From: Adhaeribacter aerolatus
GTDB lineage: Bacteria; Bacteroidota; Bacteroidia; Cytophagales; Hymenobacteraceae
Length of the DNA: 64,000 nucleotides
Direction of reading: 5' to 3'
Assembly: GCF_007991635.1 (NCBI RefSeq)
Contig: NZ_BJYS01000006.1
Location: 1-64,000, forward strand
In this document: positions 1-8,725 of the stretch, piece after piece
Numbering within the stretch: position 1 is the stretch's first letter
Layout of the letters: each line of letters begins with the position of its first letter
Position numbers and translations under genes: made by a program
The notes under the pieces: generated by a model
What the model saw: only the letters and a program-made list of their open reading frames with translations
Databases searched by the model: none
What the model was told of the DNA's origin: nothing

Positions 1-357
1 ACTAGTTTTAGTTTTAATAAAGCGTTCCAATCTTCTACTGAAAAGTCAGAAGAAAAATGTAAGTCCTCATAGATCTTGTCTCGTTTCAAGTCTTCTTAAA
101 ATTACGCCTAACTAGCAGCTAAACCGAATATTCGGCTTATCTGCAATATACCCGGAGTTGCTGACAACTGAACCTGTCTATCGAATACACTATATAAAAA
201 TTAGTATAATGAAAAAGAATACCCTGCTTTGCTATTTTAGTTGGGTGCAGAAACAAGTTCCAGGTAGAATATCTACAGACTAGCTCCTCCCAACGAACGA
301 CCACACGCTCCCCCGGTCTTATAAGACTATATTAACCCGTACTACCGGCAATAATTA
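1..357. other. Intergenic, no gene recognised
   Basis: AT-rich sequence downstream of the minus-strand transporter gene. I see no convincing reading frame, RNA gene or terminator hairpin here. The upstream neighbour lies outside the window. Confidence 0.5.
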
Positions 358-1629
358 TTAAGCTATTTCCTCTGCCGGCACTAGGTCGCCGCCCGCTAAG
401 GCAATTTCGTGCTGCACCTGGTCAAATTCACCCTCACTCTTGGCTACCACAATGGTGGCCACCCCATTGCCAATCAGGTTGGTAATGGCCCGGGCCTCCG
501 ACATAAACCGGTCTACGCCCAATAAGAGCGCCATGCCTTCTACGGGTACTACTTTTAAGGCGCCCAGCGTTGAAGCCAGCACAATAAAGCCGCCGCCGGT
601 AACTGCTGCCGCACCTTTAGACGTAACCATTAAAATACCTATAATAGCCATTTCCTGTGAAAAACTTAACTCTACCCCAAAAACCTGCGCCAGAAATACG
701 ACAGCCATCGATAAATAAATAGTAGTGCCATCGAGGTTAAAAGAATAGCCCGTAGGAATCACCAGGCCTACTACCGATTTGGAACAGCCAAACCGTTCGA
801 GTTTACGCATTATCAGCGGCAGCACCGATTCGGAAGAAGAGGTACCCAGCACAATTAATATTTCTTCTTTTATAAACTTTAAATATTGCCACAAACTAAA
901 GCCGTACAGCCGGGAGATTAAATTAAGCACCACAAAAATAAACAGGAACATGGTGGCGTATACGCACAGCATGAGCTTACCCAACGGAATAAGCGTAGCC
1001 AGCCCAAATTTACCAACACTGTAGGCCATACCACCAAAAGCACCAAATGGTGCCAGTTTCATTACCACAGCTAAAATATTGAAAAATACTTTGGATAGCT
1101 TTTCGAAGGTGGTGATGATCGAATGGCCGGCTAAATCCATTTTGGATAGTCCTATCCCAAATAACACTGAGAACAAAAGCACCTGTAAAATATCGCCTTT
1201 GGCAAAGGCATCTACCACGTTGGCGGGTACAATGTGGGTAATAAACTCTACCCAGTTTATTTCCTGAGCGCCTTTCTGGTAAGCACTAATATCGCCTTTG
1301 GATAAATTATTTACTGCCAGTCCTACGCCAGGCTTGGTTACGTTGGCAATTACCAACCCAATCACCAAAGCAAAAGTGGTTACCACCTCAAAATACAACA
1401 GCGCCTTACCCCCTACCCGGCCCACTTTTTTCAGGTTGCCCATGCTGCTGATGCCCAACACAATGGTTAAAAAAATAACCGGGGCAATTACCATTTTTAT
1501 CAGGTTGATAAAAACATCGCCGATTGGTTTCATTTTAGCCCCAGTTTCCGGGAAAAATGCCCCCACTAAAATGCCGAGGGTAATGGCGACTAGCACCTGG
1601 AATGTAAGATTTTTGTAAACGCGTTTCAT
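358..1629 (-). CDS. dctA: Dicarboxylate/amino acid:cation symporter (DctA-like)
   Basis: The 423-residue integral membrane protein belongs to the dicarboxylate/amino acid:cation symporter (DAACS, SLC1-like) family and should import C4-dicarboxylates such as succinate, fumarate and malate with Na+ or H+. The start region KNLTFQVLVAITLGILVG, the serine-rich hairpin segment LGTSSSESVLPLIMRKLE and the conserved GYSFNLDGTTIYLSMAVVF segment are family hallmarks, and the length matches DctA/GltP proteins. About eight hydrophobic segments are visible. The ATG at 1629 fits the normal N-terminus. It stands alone, so expression is probably monocistronic. It could instead prefer glutamate or aspartate (GltP), because residues alone do not settle substrate choice. 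Confidence 0.93.
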   Translation of the reverse strand: MKRVYKNLTFQVLVAITLGILVGAFFPETGAKMKPIGDVFINLIKMVIAPVIFLTIVLGISSMGNLKKVGRVGGKALLYFEVVTTFALVIGLVIANVTKPGVGLAVNNLSKGDISAYQKGAQEINWVEFITHIVPANVVDAFAKGDILQVLLFSVLFGIGLSKMDLAGHSIITTFEKLSKVFFNILAVVMKLAPFGAFGGMAYSVGKFGLATLIPLGKLMLCVYATMFLFIFVVLNLISRLYGFSLWQYLKFIKEEILIVLGTSSSESVLPLIMRKLERFGCSKSVVGLVIPTGYSFNLDGTTIYLSMAVVFLAQVFGVELSFSQEMAIIGILMVTSKGAAAVTGGGFIVLASTLGALKVVPVEGMALLLGVDRFMSEARAITNLIGNGVATIVVAKSEGEFDQVQHEIALAGGDLVPAEEIA

Positions 1630-2062
1630 GTAGTTGTCAATCCGCTATCGGGAGATTACCAGGAGTAAATTTATCAAATTGTTGTGGGCTTGTTCTTTTA
1701 TCAGGAATAATATTCAAGGTTTTTATTGGGGTTTTCGCCGCCAACCTTCTCATGCATCTACAACCTAATTCTTAGAAAATTTATTTGTTACAGGAATTTC
1801 GCAAATTTATCCAAAGTCCCCCTTCGGAGGGGGCAAGGGGGAGGATTTACAATGTTAAAAAATCATTTTGCGAAAGTCCTATGTTAATTAATATTAGAAC
1901 TGCCGCAAAACTTTCGATTTATCTTTCTAAATCTTACCCTAAACCCTCCAAAGAGGGCTTTCCCATAACTATGCGAAAGCCCTCAATATATTATTATCCC
2001 GATTATTTAAATTTTTCAATTCATGATTTCTAATTTTTAATGGGGCGGAGCACCAGCACTTA
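1630..2062. other. Intergenic with palindromic G/C-rich repeats
   Basis: This 433-bp gap contains no credible gene. It holds a C5T/AG5 mini-hairpin at about 1818-1833 and a 10-bp perfect inverted repeat (listed separately), of the kind scattered between Bacteroidota genes. Confidence 0.45.
1953..1984. repeat. Inverted repeat, possible terminator of the esterase remnant
   Basis: Perfect 10-bp arms GAGGGCTTTC (1953-1962) and GAAAGCCCTC (1975-1984) enclose a 12-base loop. It lies 78 bp past the stop of the minus-strand esterase remnant, and on that strand the stem is followed by TTTGG. It may act as a weak terminator or be a palindromic repeat unit. Confidence 0.45.
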
Positions 2063-3143
2063 TCAGGTTTTTGGCTTGGCTTTCTTTCTGAAATGCTTTT
2101 GGGCGAAGGCTAGGTGCTGCTGCCAATCGTAAAGATTAATATCGTGCTTGCCGGTGCGGATATGATAACCAATGGTTTCTCCTACCGGCTTTTCTATAGC
2201 GGGCATCTGGGCCGTTCCCAAGCCTGTTTTCCCGTAAAGCTGGTAAACGGGCCCAGCGTGGACGGCACTTAAAAATTCACCTTGGGGGTCGGCCCATTGG
2301 TCTTCGGCGGCACTACATACATACAAAGGCCGGGGGGCTATGAGGGCCAGCAATTGGTGCTGGTCTACGGGTAACTTATCAGGGGCCTGGTTGTAGTTTT
2401 TATAAGCGGGACTAAACCAATGCGGAAAAGACCGGTTTAACTGGGCAATGGTTTCGCCGTAATTTCGCCGGGCCAGGGCAGCGCCACCTTCGCCGGATTC
2501 GTTGGATACCACCAAGGCGAACCGGGCATCGTTAGCGCCCGCCCAAACAGCAGCTTTACCAATGCGCGAAAGACCTGTTAAAGCTACTTGTTTGGAATTA
2601 ATTCTCTTTTCAGTTTCCAGGTAATCCATTATCCGGCTCATGCCCCAGGCCCAGGCGCCAATGGCTCCCCATTGATCCGGGGCCAGGTTTAATTCCTGCT
2701 GCAGGCTGGTCCGAATGCCCGTTTGCCAACCATCGGCATGGTCGGGTTCCAGGTCGCCGTAATAAGCTGTTACCAGGGCAAAACCATTTTTAAGCAGGGT
2801 TTCTACGGGCCAGCGGCTCGCCTGCGATCCCCGGGAAGCCTCGGTGGCCCGGTTACGCTGTATTCCTTTCTGGTTGTTGTTTATCCAGCGGTCCGACATA
2901 AATATTCCTTTATCGGGGTGCACACTTTGGTTACCGGAAAAATTAAGGCCGGCAAAAGCAGGTACCGGACCGGAAACATGATTGGGCAGATACAGCAAAA
3001 CTTCCATGCTGGGGGCATCTACTGCCTGGGTAAAATAAATGGTAATTTGTTTGCGCGTAGCTAATCCGCCCAGGGCATTTTTATTTTCATTTCTGACTTT
3101 AAAACGCATGCCCGCCGGTTTATCCGGCATCTGCCCGTAAATA

Positions 3144-3170
3144 TAGAATGCGTCATAACTTATCGGAAAT
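3144..3170. repeat. IS630 terminal inverted repeat (transposase 3' side)
   Basis: This 27-bp end matches the other terminus at 21 of 27 positions and contains the stop codon of the transposase frame (3153-3155). TA at 3142-3143 is the target duplication. Confidence 0.85.
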
Positions 3171-3959
3171 AGGTATAGGATAATTTTCGAATACCGGATT
3201 ATAGATGTTTTCAATCCAGCTTTTGGCAAAAGAGAGTTTGGTGCAACAACTTGCAAAAGTAGAATTAATAATTTCCTCTAACTGCTCCACCGTCTTGATA
3301 AGGGTTTGTTCACTTATGGCTTTCTTTACTTGCTTCCATATGCGTTCTATCGGGTTGAGGTCAGGGGAGTAGGGCGGCAGGTTCACCAACACTATTCCCA
3401 ACTCCCATGCTTTGGCTTCCACCGATGCTGTTAGGTGGGCACGGTGGTTGTCCCACACTACCACTATCGTCTCTGCCTGCTGGTTGGCGGCTCGTATGGC
3501 CTGGAGCATCTGCCTCATTGTCTGCTGGTTCCCCTTGCCAATAAAGTTAAGTACGCTGCAGCCCATCAGGGCATAGAAGCCAAAGCAATTACGTTTCTTC
3601 TTCTCTGTGTTCACCTGCTTGACAAGCCCCCTTTCAAATGACCATAGCCTGGCCGTGTTGCCATAGAGTTGCTGAGAACTCTCATCGGCAAAACCGATAC
3701 ACAGCTTGCTCAAGTCCCGGCCTCTCATGCCTAGTACATCCGCCACCGCCTGTATGCGCTCCTTGAGTCGGCAACTGGCACCATCCCGCTGCCGGTAGTC
3801 CCGTGGCTGAGGCTTATAGCAGTACATACCCAACTGCCTGGCCAAACGCAGCATCTGTCGTCGGCCGTAGTTTACCCCAAAATGCGCCTGGGCCAGTTGG
3901 CGCATCCGCCCAATGGTGTAAAAGGCACATTCACTTTGCAGCAACTGCTTGAACTGCAA
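3153..3959 (-). CDS. IS630-family transposase, DDE catalytic part (ORF B)
   Basis: This 268-residue frame encodes the RNase H-like DDE domain that cuts and joins DNA at TA sites. The acidic triad is visible in order: Asp in IGFADESSQQ, Asp in VVVWDNHRAH, and Glu in SPDLNPIERIWK; the PPYSPDLNPIERIW signature is diagnostic for IS630. The frame has no natural ATG (its first in-frame initiator is a TTG at 3959), and it is open upstream to the slippery site at about 4030. It is therefore probably translated only as a fusion with the upstream frame by a -1 ribosomal frameshift, giving a protein of about 374 residues. Confidence 0.92.
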   Translation of the reverse strand: MQFKQLLQSECAFYTIGRMRQLAQAHFGVNYGRRQMLRLARQLGMYCYKPQPRDYRQRDGASCRLKERIQAVADVLGMRGRDLSKLCIGFADESSQQLYGNTARLWSFERGLVKQVNTEKKKRNCFGFYALMGCSVLNFIGKGNQQTMRQMLQAIRAANQQAETIVVVWDNHRAHLTASVEAKAWELGIVLVNLPPYSPDLNPIERIWKQVKKAISEQTLIKTVEQLEEIINSTFASCCTKLSFAKSWIENIYNPVFENYPIPISDKL

Positions 3960-4015
3960 CTTCTGCTCTTTACTTAAGCGTGGCTTAGCCCCTCCTCCCT
4001 GGCCCTGGCAGTTGA

Positions 4016-4276
4016 CTAAGCCAACTTCTTTTTTTCATTCCACTGCCCTATCCATTCATAAAGCGTAGAGCAACTCACGCCCGTCAAAGCGCTCACTGAC
4101 TCTAGGCTTTGGCCTGTCCCGATTAACTGCAGACAAAGGCCCTTGAAGTCTTGGCTATGGCTGTCAAAGGATTGTACAAAGCGGCTCAACCGCTCTGGCT
4201 CACTTATCTCTTTGCGTTTCATTGGCAACAATAAACCTGAAATTTGCGGATAATACTCTTTACGAAACAAATGCAT
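4016..4276 (-). CDS. IS630-family transposase, DNA-binding part (ORF A)
   Basis: This 86-residue protein is the N-terminal helix-turn-helix half of the transposase: SVSALTGVSCSTLYEWIGQW is a typical recognition helix pair that would bind the terminal repeats. It ends in NEKKKLA followed by TAG. The codons GAA AAA AAG near the end form an A-AAA-AAG heptamer, and a -1 slip there continues into the catalytic frame without meeting a stop. If not frameshifted, the product would be a DNA-binding domain alone, which could repress transposition. Confidence 0.85.
   Translation of the reverse strand: MHLFRKEYYPQISGLLLPMKRKEISEPERLSRFVQSFDSHSQDFKGLCLQLIGTGQSLESVSALTGVSCSTLYEWIGQWNEKKKLA
4025..4034 (-). 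promoter_or_regulatory. Candidate -1 ribosomal frameshift site (A-AAA-AAG)
   Basis: On the minus strand the ORF A codons GAA AAA AAG contain the heptamer A AAA AAG in the right phase for tandem -1 slippage. After the slip the reading continues GAA GTT GGC TTA GTC and stays open through 23 codons into the TTG CAG TTC of ORF B. A G-rich run follows but I did not fold it. Confidence 0.72.
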
Positions 4277-4297
4277 TTTTTTACTATCCTTACATCA

Positions 4298-4324
4298 ATT
4301 TCCGATAGGTTCTGTCCCGGTCTA
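4298..4324. repeat. IS630 terminal inverted repeat (transposase 5' side)
   Basis: Partner of the repeat at 3144-3170. The shared inner block TATCGGAAAT is identical in both ends. TA at 4325-4326 is the second copy of the target duplication. Confidence 0.85.
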
Positions 4325-4754
4325 TATGTTCTTTAAATAAGGCCAGGGTATGCGGGCGGACCTGGGTTTCCCACTGCTGGGGGTTGGTTACAACCGAACC
4401 ATCCGGCAGCCGGAGCAGATCCGGCAAGGTATACGGGCCAACTTTTTCTTCTTCGTAGTTGATATTAATACCCTGGCTCCGGGCCAATTGGGTACTACCT
4501 ATGAAAGAAAACAGCCCCACTACCAGTATCCGGAAACAAGTTAAGTATATTTTATGCATAGAATGGAACAGCCAGAAGTGTTTAAATTCGGCCTTTTTTT
4601 TGATAAGGTAATTACTTTTGGCTTGCGCTGCAACTACCGGACTTAAACCAAATAACTTAAGCTTTTACGCTGCCTAATTATTATATGCCCCCGATGCAAC
4701 CCTCCGCCCCAAAACCGGCTCTTATTATAAAGGAACGCATTTATATTTAAAACC

Positions 4755-5354
4755 ATGAAATTAAAATTATCAGGAGCCGTGGTAGGGTTCCTGCTTATAC
4801 ACCTTAGCAGCTTTGCCCAGGATTCTACCCAAACCACTACAGATAAACCGCTAACTCATAATAGCTATAAAACGGCTATTGGTATTCAGCTAACCGGCAT
4901 CGGCTCGGCCTTCGCCAATCCCAAAGGTTTAAGTATTAAATATTTTGTTTCGCCGAAGGCCGCCCTGGAGTTTAATCTAACGCCGGGCGGGCGAAACATC
5001 CTCAGCAGCAACCTGGCGGTGCTGCGGCATTTTCCGGTATCTGATGCCCCGCAGGTGAAGTGGTATGCCGGAACCGGCTTAAATTTCGACGTATACAGGT
5101 ATCCCCGCAACCTAAATTCTAATCCAAATACAAATCCAAACAACCCGGACCCGCAGAAATCGATTATTGCCAACACCACAACCCTGATGGGGGTATTAGG
5201 GGCCGAATATCAACTCCCAAAATTACCTTTTACTATTTCGGGCGATATACGAAAAGGCTTTCTAGGTTTTACCCACCGGGGTGCCGAAAAACGGTATAAT
5301 ATTATTAACGGTCTGCGGCCCAGCATCTCGTTCCGTTATACTTTCAGAAAATAA
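4755..5354 (+). CDS. Outer-membrane beta-barrel-like protein
   Basis: The 199-residue protein starts with a clear Sec signal peptide (cleavage after SSFAQ near residue 22) and then alternating hydrophobic strands such as AIGIQLTGIGSAF, KGLSIKYFV, ALEFNLTP and a C-terminal strand GLRPSISFRYTFRK ending in an aromatic/basic residue, as in small outer-membrane barrels. A proline/asparagine-rich loop (NPNTNPNNPDP) lies in the middle. No enzymatic motif is visible. It is a single gene next to the IS-disrupted esterase, and its function is unknown. Confidence 0.7.
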   Translation: MKLKLSGAVVGFLLIHLSSFAQDSTQTTTDKPLTHNSYKTAIGIQLTGIGSAFANPKGLSIKYFVSPKAALEFNLTPGGRNILSSNLAVLRHFPVSDAPQVKWYAGTGLNFDVYRYPRNLNSNPNTNPNNPDPQKSIIANTTTLMGVLGAEYQLPKLPFTISGDIRKGFLGFTHRGAEKRYNIINGLRPSISFRYTFRK

Positions 5355-5400
5355 TATTTAAAAATCTAAATAAGGCTAACCTGTGCGCCAGATCTTTGCT

Positions 5401-5973
5401 TTAGTAATGTAGCCGGAGCAGCCGCACCACATCCAAAGCATCGTCGAGGGCATCGTGTGTAACCGTGGTATCCTCAAAACCAGCGCGTTTTTTACATTCT
5501 TCCAACGACGGCATTTTCTGATCTTCTTTAAAATTTAAATAATACATGGCCGGGTCCAGAATCTGCTGGCTTATCCGGATATGCTCGCGCCAGCCCGGCA
5601 GATTATTCAGGAAACCCAAATCAAAGGCCGCAAAGTTCTTGCCGGCCGCAATTATCCGCACGTAGCTTTTTTCTTCATCGGTTTCGTAGCCGTTATTTAA
5701 CAAAAAATCTTTAAACTGCGGAGCCAGTTCCGGTGCTTCGCACACCTGGGCTGCCCCCGACGGCTGTACCAATTCCTGAAAAATCCGGGCATTCAAATTT
5801 AAGGCAAAGGCCTGTCCGGTATATTCCGGATGTTTTACAATCCGTTTAAAACGCGGCAAATTCTGCAGGTCGGTATCTTTGTTCGTATTTTCTAAAACGG
5901 CCCCAAATTCAATAATCTGGTGCCTGCCCGGATTGGTTCCGGTGGTTTCGAGGTCGATGGAAACGTAGTGCAT
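5401..5973 (-). CDS. DEDDh-family 3'-5' exonuclease
   Basis: The 190-residue cytoplasmic protein has the ExoI motif SIDLETTGTNPG (Asp6/Glu8 of the first metal site), a central acidic region AAFDLGFLNNL, and a C-terminal THDALDDALDVVRLL carrying the His-x4-Asp of DEDDh nucleases. Such enzymes remove nucleotides from 3' ends of DNA or RNA (relatives include oligoribonuclease, RNase T and the DnaQ epsilon subunit). It lacks extra domains. Whether the substrate is RNA or DNA cannot be told from sequence. It is transcribed alone. Confidence 0.85.
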   Translation of the reverse strand: MHYVSIDLETTGTNPGRHQIIEFGAVLENTNKDTDLQNLPRFKRIVKHPEYTGQAFALNLNARIFQELVQPSGAAQVCEAPELAPQFKDFLLNNGYETDEEKSYVRIIAAGKNFAAFDLGFLNNLPGWREHIRISQQILDPAMYYLNFKEDQKMPSLEECKKRAGFEDTTVTHDALDDALDVVRLLRLHY

Positions 5974-6190
5974 GCCCTTTATACTCTTTTAAGGGCCTTT
6001 TGGATATTACGCGCAAAAAGAATATACCCATTTATGCTGAAGAATATTACCGGAAGCTCCTGCTTCCATTATACCAGCAAATAAACTTTTTACACCTAAA
6101 AGAGTCCGCGTTAGGCAACTTCATTCCGATAAAATTGGAATTGTATAATTAAATTTTTAGATTTTACCTTTAGATAAAAATTAAATTAAA

Positions 6191-6658
6191 ATGAAGCTAT
6201 TAAAAAGTAGTACCGCCATCATGGGTGCCACTGCCTTTTTATTTATAACGGGCTGCGTAAGGCCCAGTACTATCGCGGCCACCAACACCGCCAATCAGCA
6301 AGCTGCTAGCGTACCGGTAGCAGCCGAACGAACTACCCTGGAAGGAAAATGGGATTACACCATGAGCAACCCCGATCAGGATCCGTTCTCGGGCGTATTA
6401 ATGGTGCAGCGGGGCGGCTCGGCGGGCTACACCGGCTGGATATCGGTAAGCACCATTGATTACGAAGCCCAAACCAAAGTTACCAAAGCCGAAATACAAG
6501 GCGAAAAATTTACTTACATTGGCGAGGTGCAAACCCGGATGGGTTCCTATGGTTTTGAAATGACCGGAACTATTAGAGGTAATAAAATGACGGGCCAGAA
6601 TAAAGTAAGAACCGATAGTGGTCCTGTTGTTTTTAGTGTTACGGCCACCCGTAAGTAA
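6191..6658 (+). CDS. Small lipoprotein, first of a tandem paralogous pair
   Basis: This 155-residue protein has a lipoprotein signal with lipobox FITGC near residue 22, so it should be membrane-anchored. Its mature part begins at LEGKWDYTMSNP and contains FSGVLMVQRGGSAGY, TKAEIQGEKFTYIGEV and FEMTGTIRGNKMTGQ. The same blocks recur in the next gene (LEGKWEFTMTP, ISGVLTVKRG, TKAEVNGDKFVYAGEV, FEMTGTIKDGKLNGQ), so the two arose by duplication. The repeated beta-rich pattern suggests a lipocalin-like or small beta-sandwich fold. No function can be assigned. Confidence 0.75.
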   Translation: MKLLKSSTAIMGATAFLFITGCVRPSTIAATNTANQQAASVPVAAERTTLEGKWDYTMSNPDQDPFSGVLMVQRGGSAGYTGWISVSTIDYEAQTKVTKAEIQGEKFTYIGEVQTRMGSYGFEMTGTIRGNKMTGQNKVRTDSGPVVFSVTATRK

Positions 6659-6908
6659 TATAATTTAACCTAACCTGTATTTTATTGATGTTATTGTAGT
6701 CTGGCAGCGGTTGTTTTGTTCCGTTTCACTTATTTCTCCTGTTCGGAGTAGTTATGGGCATTTATTTCCTGATATAAGACAGCACTATTATTTTAACCCT
6801 TAGTGTTGTTCTTTTTTGCAGCTTATTTACGCAATGACTTTTATCTTATCTTCCACAATCAATAATATCAACGATTAAGTAATTAACTGTATTCACGAAA
6901 AAATATTT

Positions 6909-7355
6909 ATGAAAAAACTTACCTCCGTACTGGTTTTGGCTGTTTTCGCCGCTTTGTCTTTTAGCGCCGGCTCGGCCGTTGGTGCTAACCTAAATCTTCC
7001 TGGGGTTAATGCCTCAAAATTGCTGGCCGATTTGGAAGGCAAATGGGAGTTCACCATGACGCCTACCGAAAGGCAACCCATTTCCGGCGTGCTGACGGTA
7101 AAACGCGGCAACGGTCCGGCTGGCTACGAAGGCAGTATTCTGATAAACGAACTGCAGCAGGAAACCCCCACCAAAATAACAAAAGCCGAAGTAAATGGCG
7201 ATAAATTCGTATATGCCGGCGAAGTAAAGCTGGAGGATGGCACTTATATTTTTGAAATGACCGGGACCATTAAAGACGGAAAATTAAATGGCCAAACCAA
7301 GGTGCAGGAACCAGACGGCTTGGTGGTTTACAAGCTTCAGGCTACCCGCAAATAA
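6909..7355 (+). CDS. Secreted paralog of the preceding lipoprotein
   Basis: The 148-residue protein aligns along its whole mature length with the protein encoded 250 bp upstream and also ends in ATRK. Its signal peptide (MKKLTSVLVLAVFAALSFSA) lacks a lipobox cysteine, so this copy is probably released into the periplasm or outside, unlike its lipid-anchored sister. The 250-bp spacer suggests separate promoters. Function unknown; both may bind a common ligand in different locations. Confidence 0.75.
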   Translation: MKKLTSVLVLAVFAALSFSAGSAVGANLNLPGVNASKLLADLEGKWEFTMTPTERQPISGVLTVKRGNGPAGYEGSILINELQQETPTKITKAEVNGDKFVYAGEVKLEDGTYIFEMTGTIKDGKLNGQTKVQEPDGLVVYKLQATRK

Positions 7356-7407
7356 AACCTAAAGTTTTTCGAATAATAAACTAATCAGGAATCAAGGTTT
7401 GATATAA

Positions 7408-7473
7408 AATCAGTCAGGGTCATAAACCCCATTATAGGAAAGTTGATTTCCGGGATTAGGAGCCTGACTGATT
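7408..7473. terminator. Hairpin between convergent genes
   Basis: Arms AATCAGTCAGG (7408-7418) and CCTGACTGATT (7463-7473) pair perfectly over 11 bp. The stem lies 52 bp after the secreted paralog and just before the stop of a small minus-strand frame, so it could end transcription from both sides. Confidence 0.5.
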
Positions 7474-7500
7474 TGTATCTTCAATCTGGTATTTTTCGGT

Positions 7501-7701
7501 TCAGGCAAAATTAACGGTAAAGGCCGCCTCTTTATTATTTATAAAGGCACTGGTTGCGGTTGGAGCAGACCAGGTTGGGAAATCACCGACAAAATTTTCT
7601 CTTTCAAATTTAATAAACTGACTGCGGTATTGCTCCAAAAGATGTTCTTTATTCAGGTCGTAAAAAACAATGTGACGGAATATTTTACTGTTTAGCACCA
7701 T
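7501..7701 (-). CDS. Small hypothetical protein
   Basis: A 66-residue frame with mixed hydrophilic composition, containing HIVFYDLNKEHLLEQYRSQF and a C-terminal SAFINNKEAAFTVNFA. No family is recognised. A hairpin just beyond its stop supports a real minus-strand transcript, but codon support is limited and there is no ribosome-binding site. It could be a remnant of a longer gene. Confidence 0.35.
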   Translation of the reverse strand: MVLNSKIFRHIVFYDLNKEHLLEQYRSQFIKFERENFVGDFPTWSAPTATSAFINNKEAAFTVNFA

Positions 7702-8100
7702 GAGCTATTATTCTGGTTATAGAATTAGGTACCTTCTTTTTGCCCCGCGGGTTCAACAAGCCACTATAAATTAAGTAGTTAATCTGCTATATAAGTATTT
7801 TCCGCCCCAAGCCTAAAACCTACCGGTGTTTTTTCCGCTGATTGCTTTCCCATATTAACCGCAATCATTTAGTTCGTCTATATTTTCCTGAAACCTTTGT
7901 TTTTTTTACCCTGCTACTCAGAACCGAGGTTAGTGTCCGTATTTTTAAAGATATTAGCCTACATGCCGCCTTGCTAAAATCACTTATAAAGGAACAGTTA
8001 TTTGCCGAATTGGGTCAAATGTTTTAGGTAGAACAAAGTTAACCGCAACCGTCCGGGCTAAATCAGAGTTTAATTGGGGTTAAGCTTAAAAAACATAATA

Positions 8101-8535
8101 ATGGATGAATTTATGCAGGTGGCCATTGCGGAAGCGCAGAAAGGATTATGTGAAGGCGGGATTCCCATCGGTTCGGTACTGGTAAAAAATGGCCAGCTGA
8201 TAGCCCAGGGCCATAACAAACGGGTACAGGAAAACAATCCTATTCTGCACGGCGAAATGGATTGTCTATATAATGCGGGCCGGATTGGCAGTTACCGCGA
8301 TACGGTTATTTACTCTACCTTAATGCCCTGCTACATGTGTGCCGGAACCATTGTGCAGTTTAAAATACCCAAAGTAATTGTGGGTGAGTCGCAGACCTTT
8401 AGCGGCGCCCGCGAATTTATGGAAGCCCACGGCGTAGAAGTAATTGACCTAAACTTAGCCGAATGCATTACCATGATGCAGGATTTTATTCGGGAAAAGC
8501 CTCAGTTGTGGCACGAGGATATCATGGAACTATGA
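8101..8535 (+). CDS. Cytosine deaminase (yeast FCY1-like)
   Basis: The 144-residue protein is a CDA-superfamily zinc deaminase. The zinc site is formed by ILHGEMD (His plus catalytic Glu) and MPCYMC (two cysteines). Sequence landmarks resemble eukaryotic yeast cytosine deaminase rather than bacterial CodA or TadA: EGGIPIGSVLVKNG near the start, GHNKRVQENNPILHGE, and a C-terminal FIREKPQLWHEDI. It should convert cytosine to uracil in pyrimidine salvage. I take the ATG at 8101 instead of an upstream TTG at 8074 because the family starts close to this point. It stands alone, with no neighbouring nucleobase transporter. Confidence 0.85.
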   Translation: MDEFMQVAIAEAQKGLCEGGIPIGSVLVKNGQLIAQGHNKRVQENNPILHGEMDCLYNAGRIGSYRDTVIYSTLMPCYMCAGTIVQFKIPKVIVGESQTFSGAREFMEAHGVEVIDLNLAECITMMQDFIREKPQLWHEDIMEL

Positions 8536-8725
8536 TAATGACGATGCCAGCAGGCAGCTTTCAACTCTCCATCAAAGGTGTTTTATTGAATTATTGAGTC
8601 GTTCAAATGTTTGGTTAAACCTGATAATGAAAGTACGGTTTTAAGCTGGAGAAGCCCTTTATTTTTAGTTTATCGGAGTGAAACAGAACTTAAAACGACC
8701 AAAAGTACTGCTACTGGTAAGGCTT

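Larger units (their letters stand above)
3144..4324 (-). mobile_element. IS630-family insertion sequence, apparently intact
   Basis: The 1181-bp element is flanked by TA at 3142-3143 and TA at 4325-4326, the dinucleotide target duplication typical of IS630/Tc1-mariner elements. Imperfect terminal inverted repeats of about 27 bp match at 21 positions: one end begins TAGAATGCGTCATAACTTAT (3144 inward), the other, read inward from 4324, TAGACCGGGACAGAACCTAT; both then continue CGGAAAT. It contains two transposase reading frames joined by a slippery site. The exact boundaries are confirmed because excision restores the host esterase frame. Both frames are open, so it may still be active. Confidence 0.93.
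2063..4559 (-). pseudogene. Glucuronoyl esterase-like (CE15) gene split by an IS630 element
   Basis: The gene reads from 4559 down to 2063 but is interrupted by the insertion sequence at 3144-4324. The N-terminal part has a signal peptide ending near ARSQ, then NYEEEKVGPYTLPDLL and LFKEHI. The C-terminal part resumes at YGQMPDKPAG. Removing the element and one TA restores the codons for KEHIYGQMP and a 437-residue protein, the usual size of bacterial CE15 enzymes. Catalytic features lie in the downstream part: nucleophile motif GLSRIGK, the acid in NESGEGG, and a late histidine in RTGKHDINLYDW. CE15 enzymes cleave ester bonds between glucuronoyl side chains of xylan and lignin. The 397-residue downstream frame reads through the end of the element but lacks a signal peptide, so the gene is most likely inactive. 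Some relatives are annotated as acetylxylan esterases. Confidence 0.85.

Noticed and set aside
7842-8027. 61-codon plus-strand frame before the cytosine deaminase
   Set aside because: No family, no supporting start or terminator signals, and unremarkable composition in an AT-rich gap.
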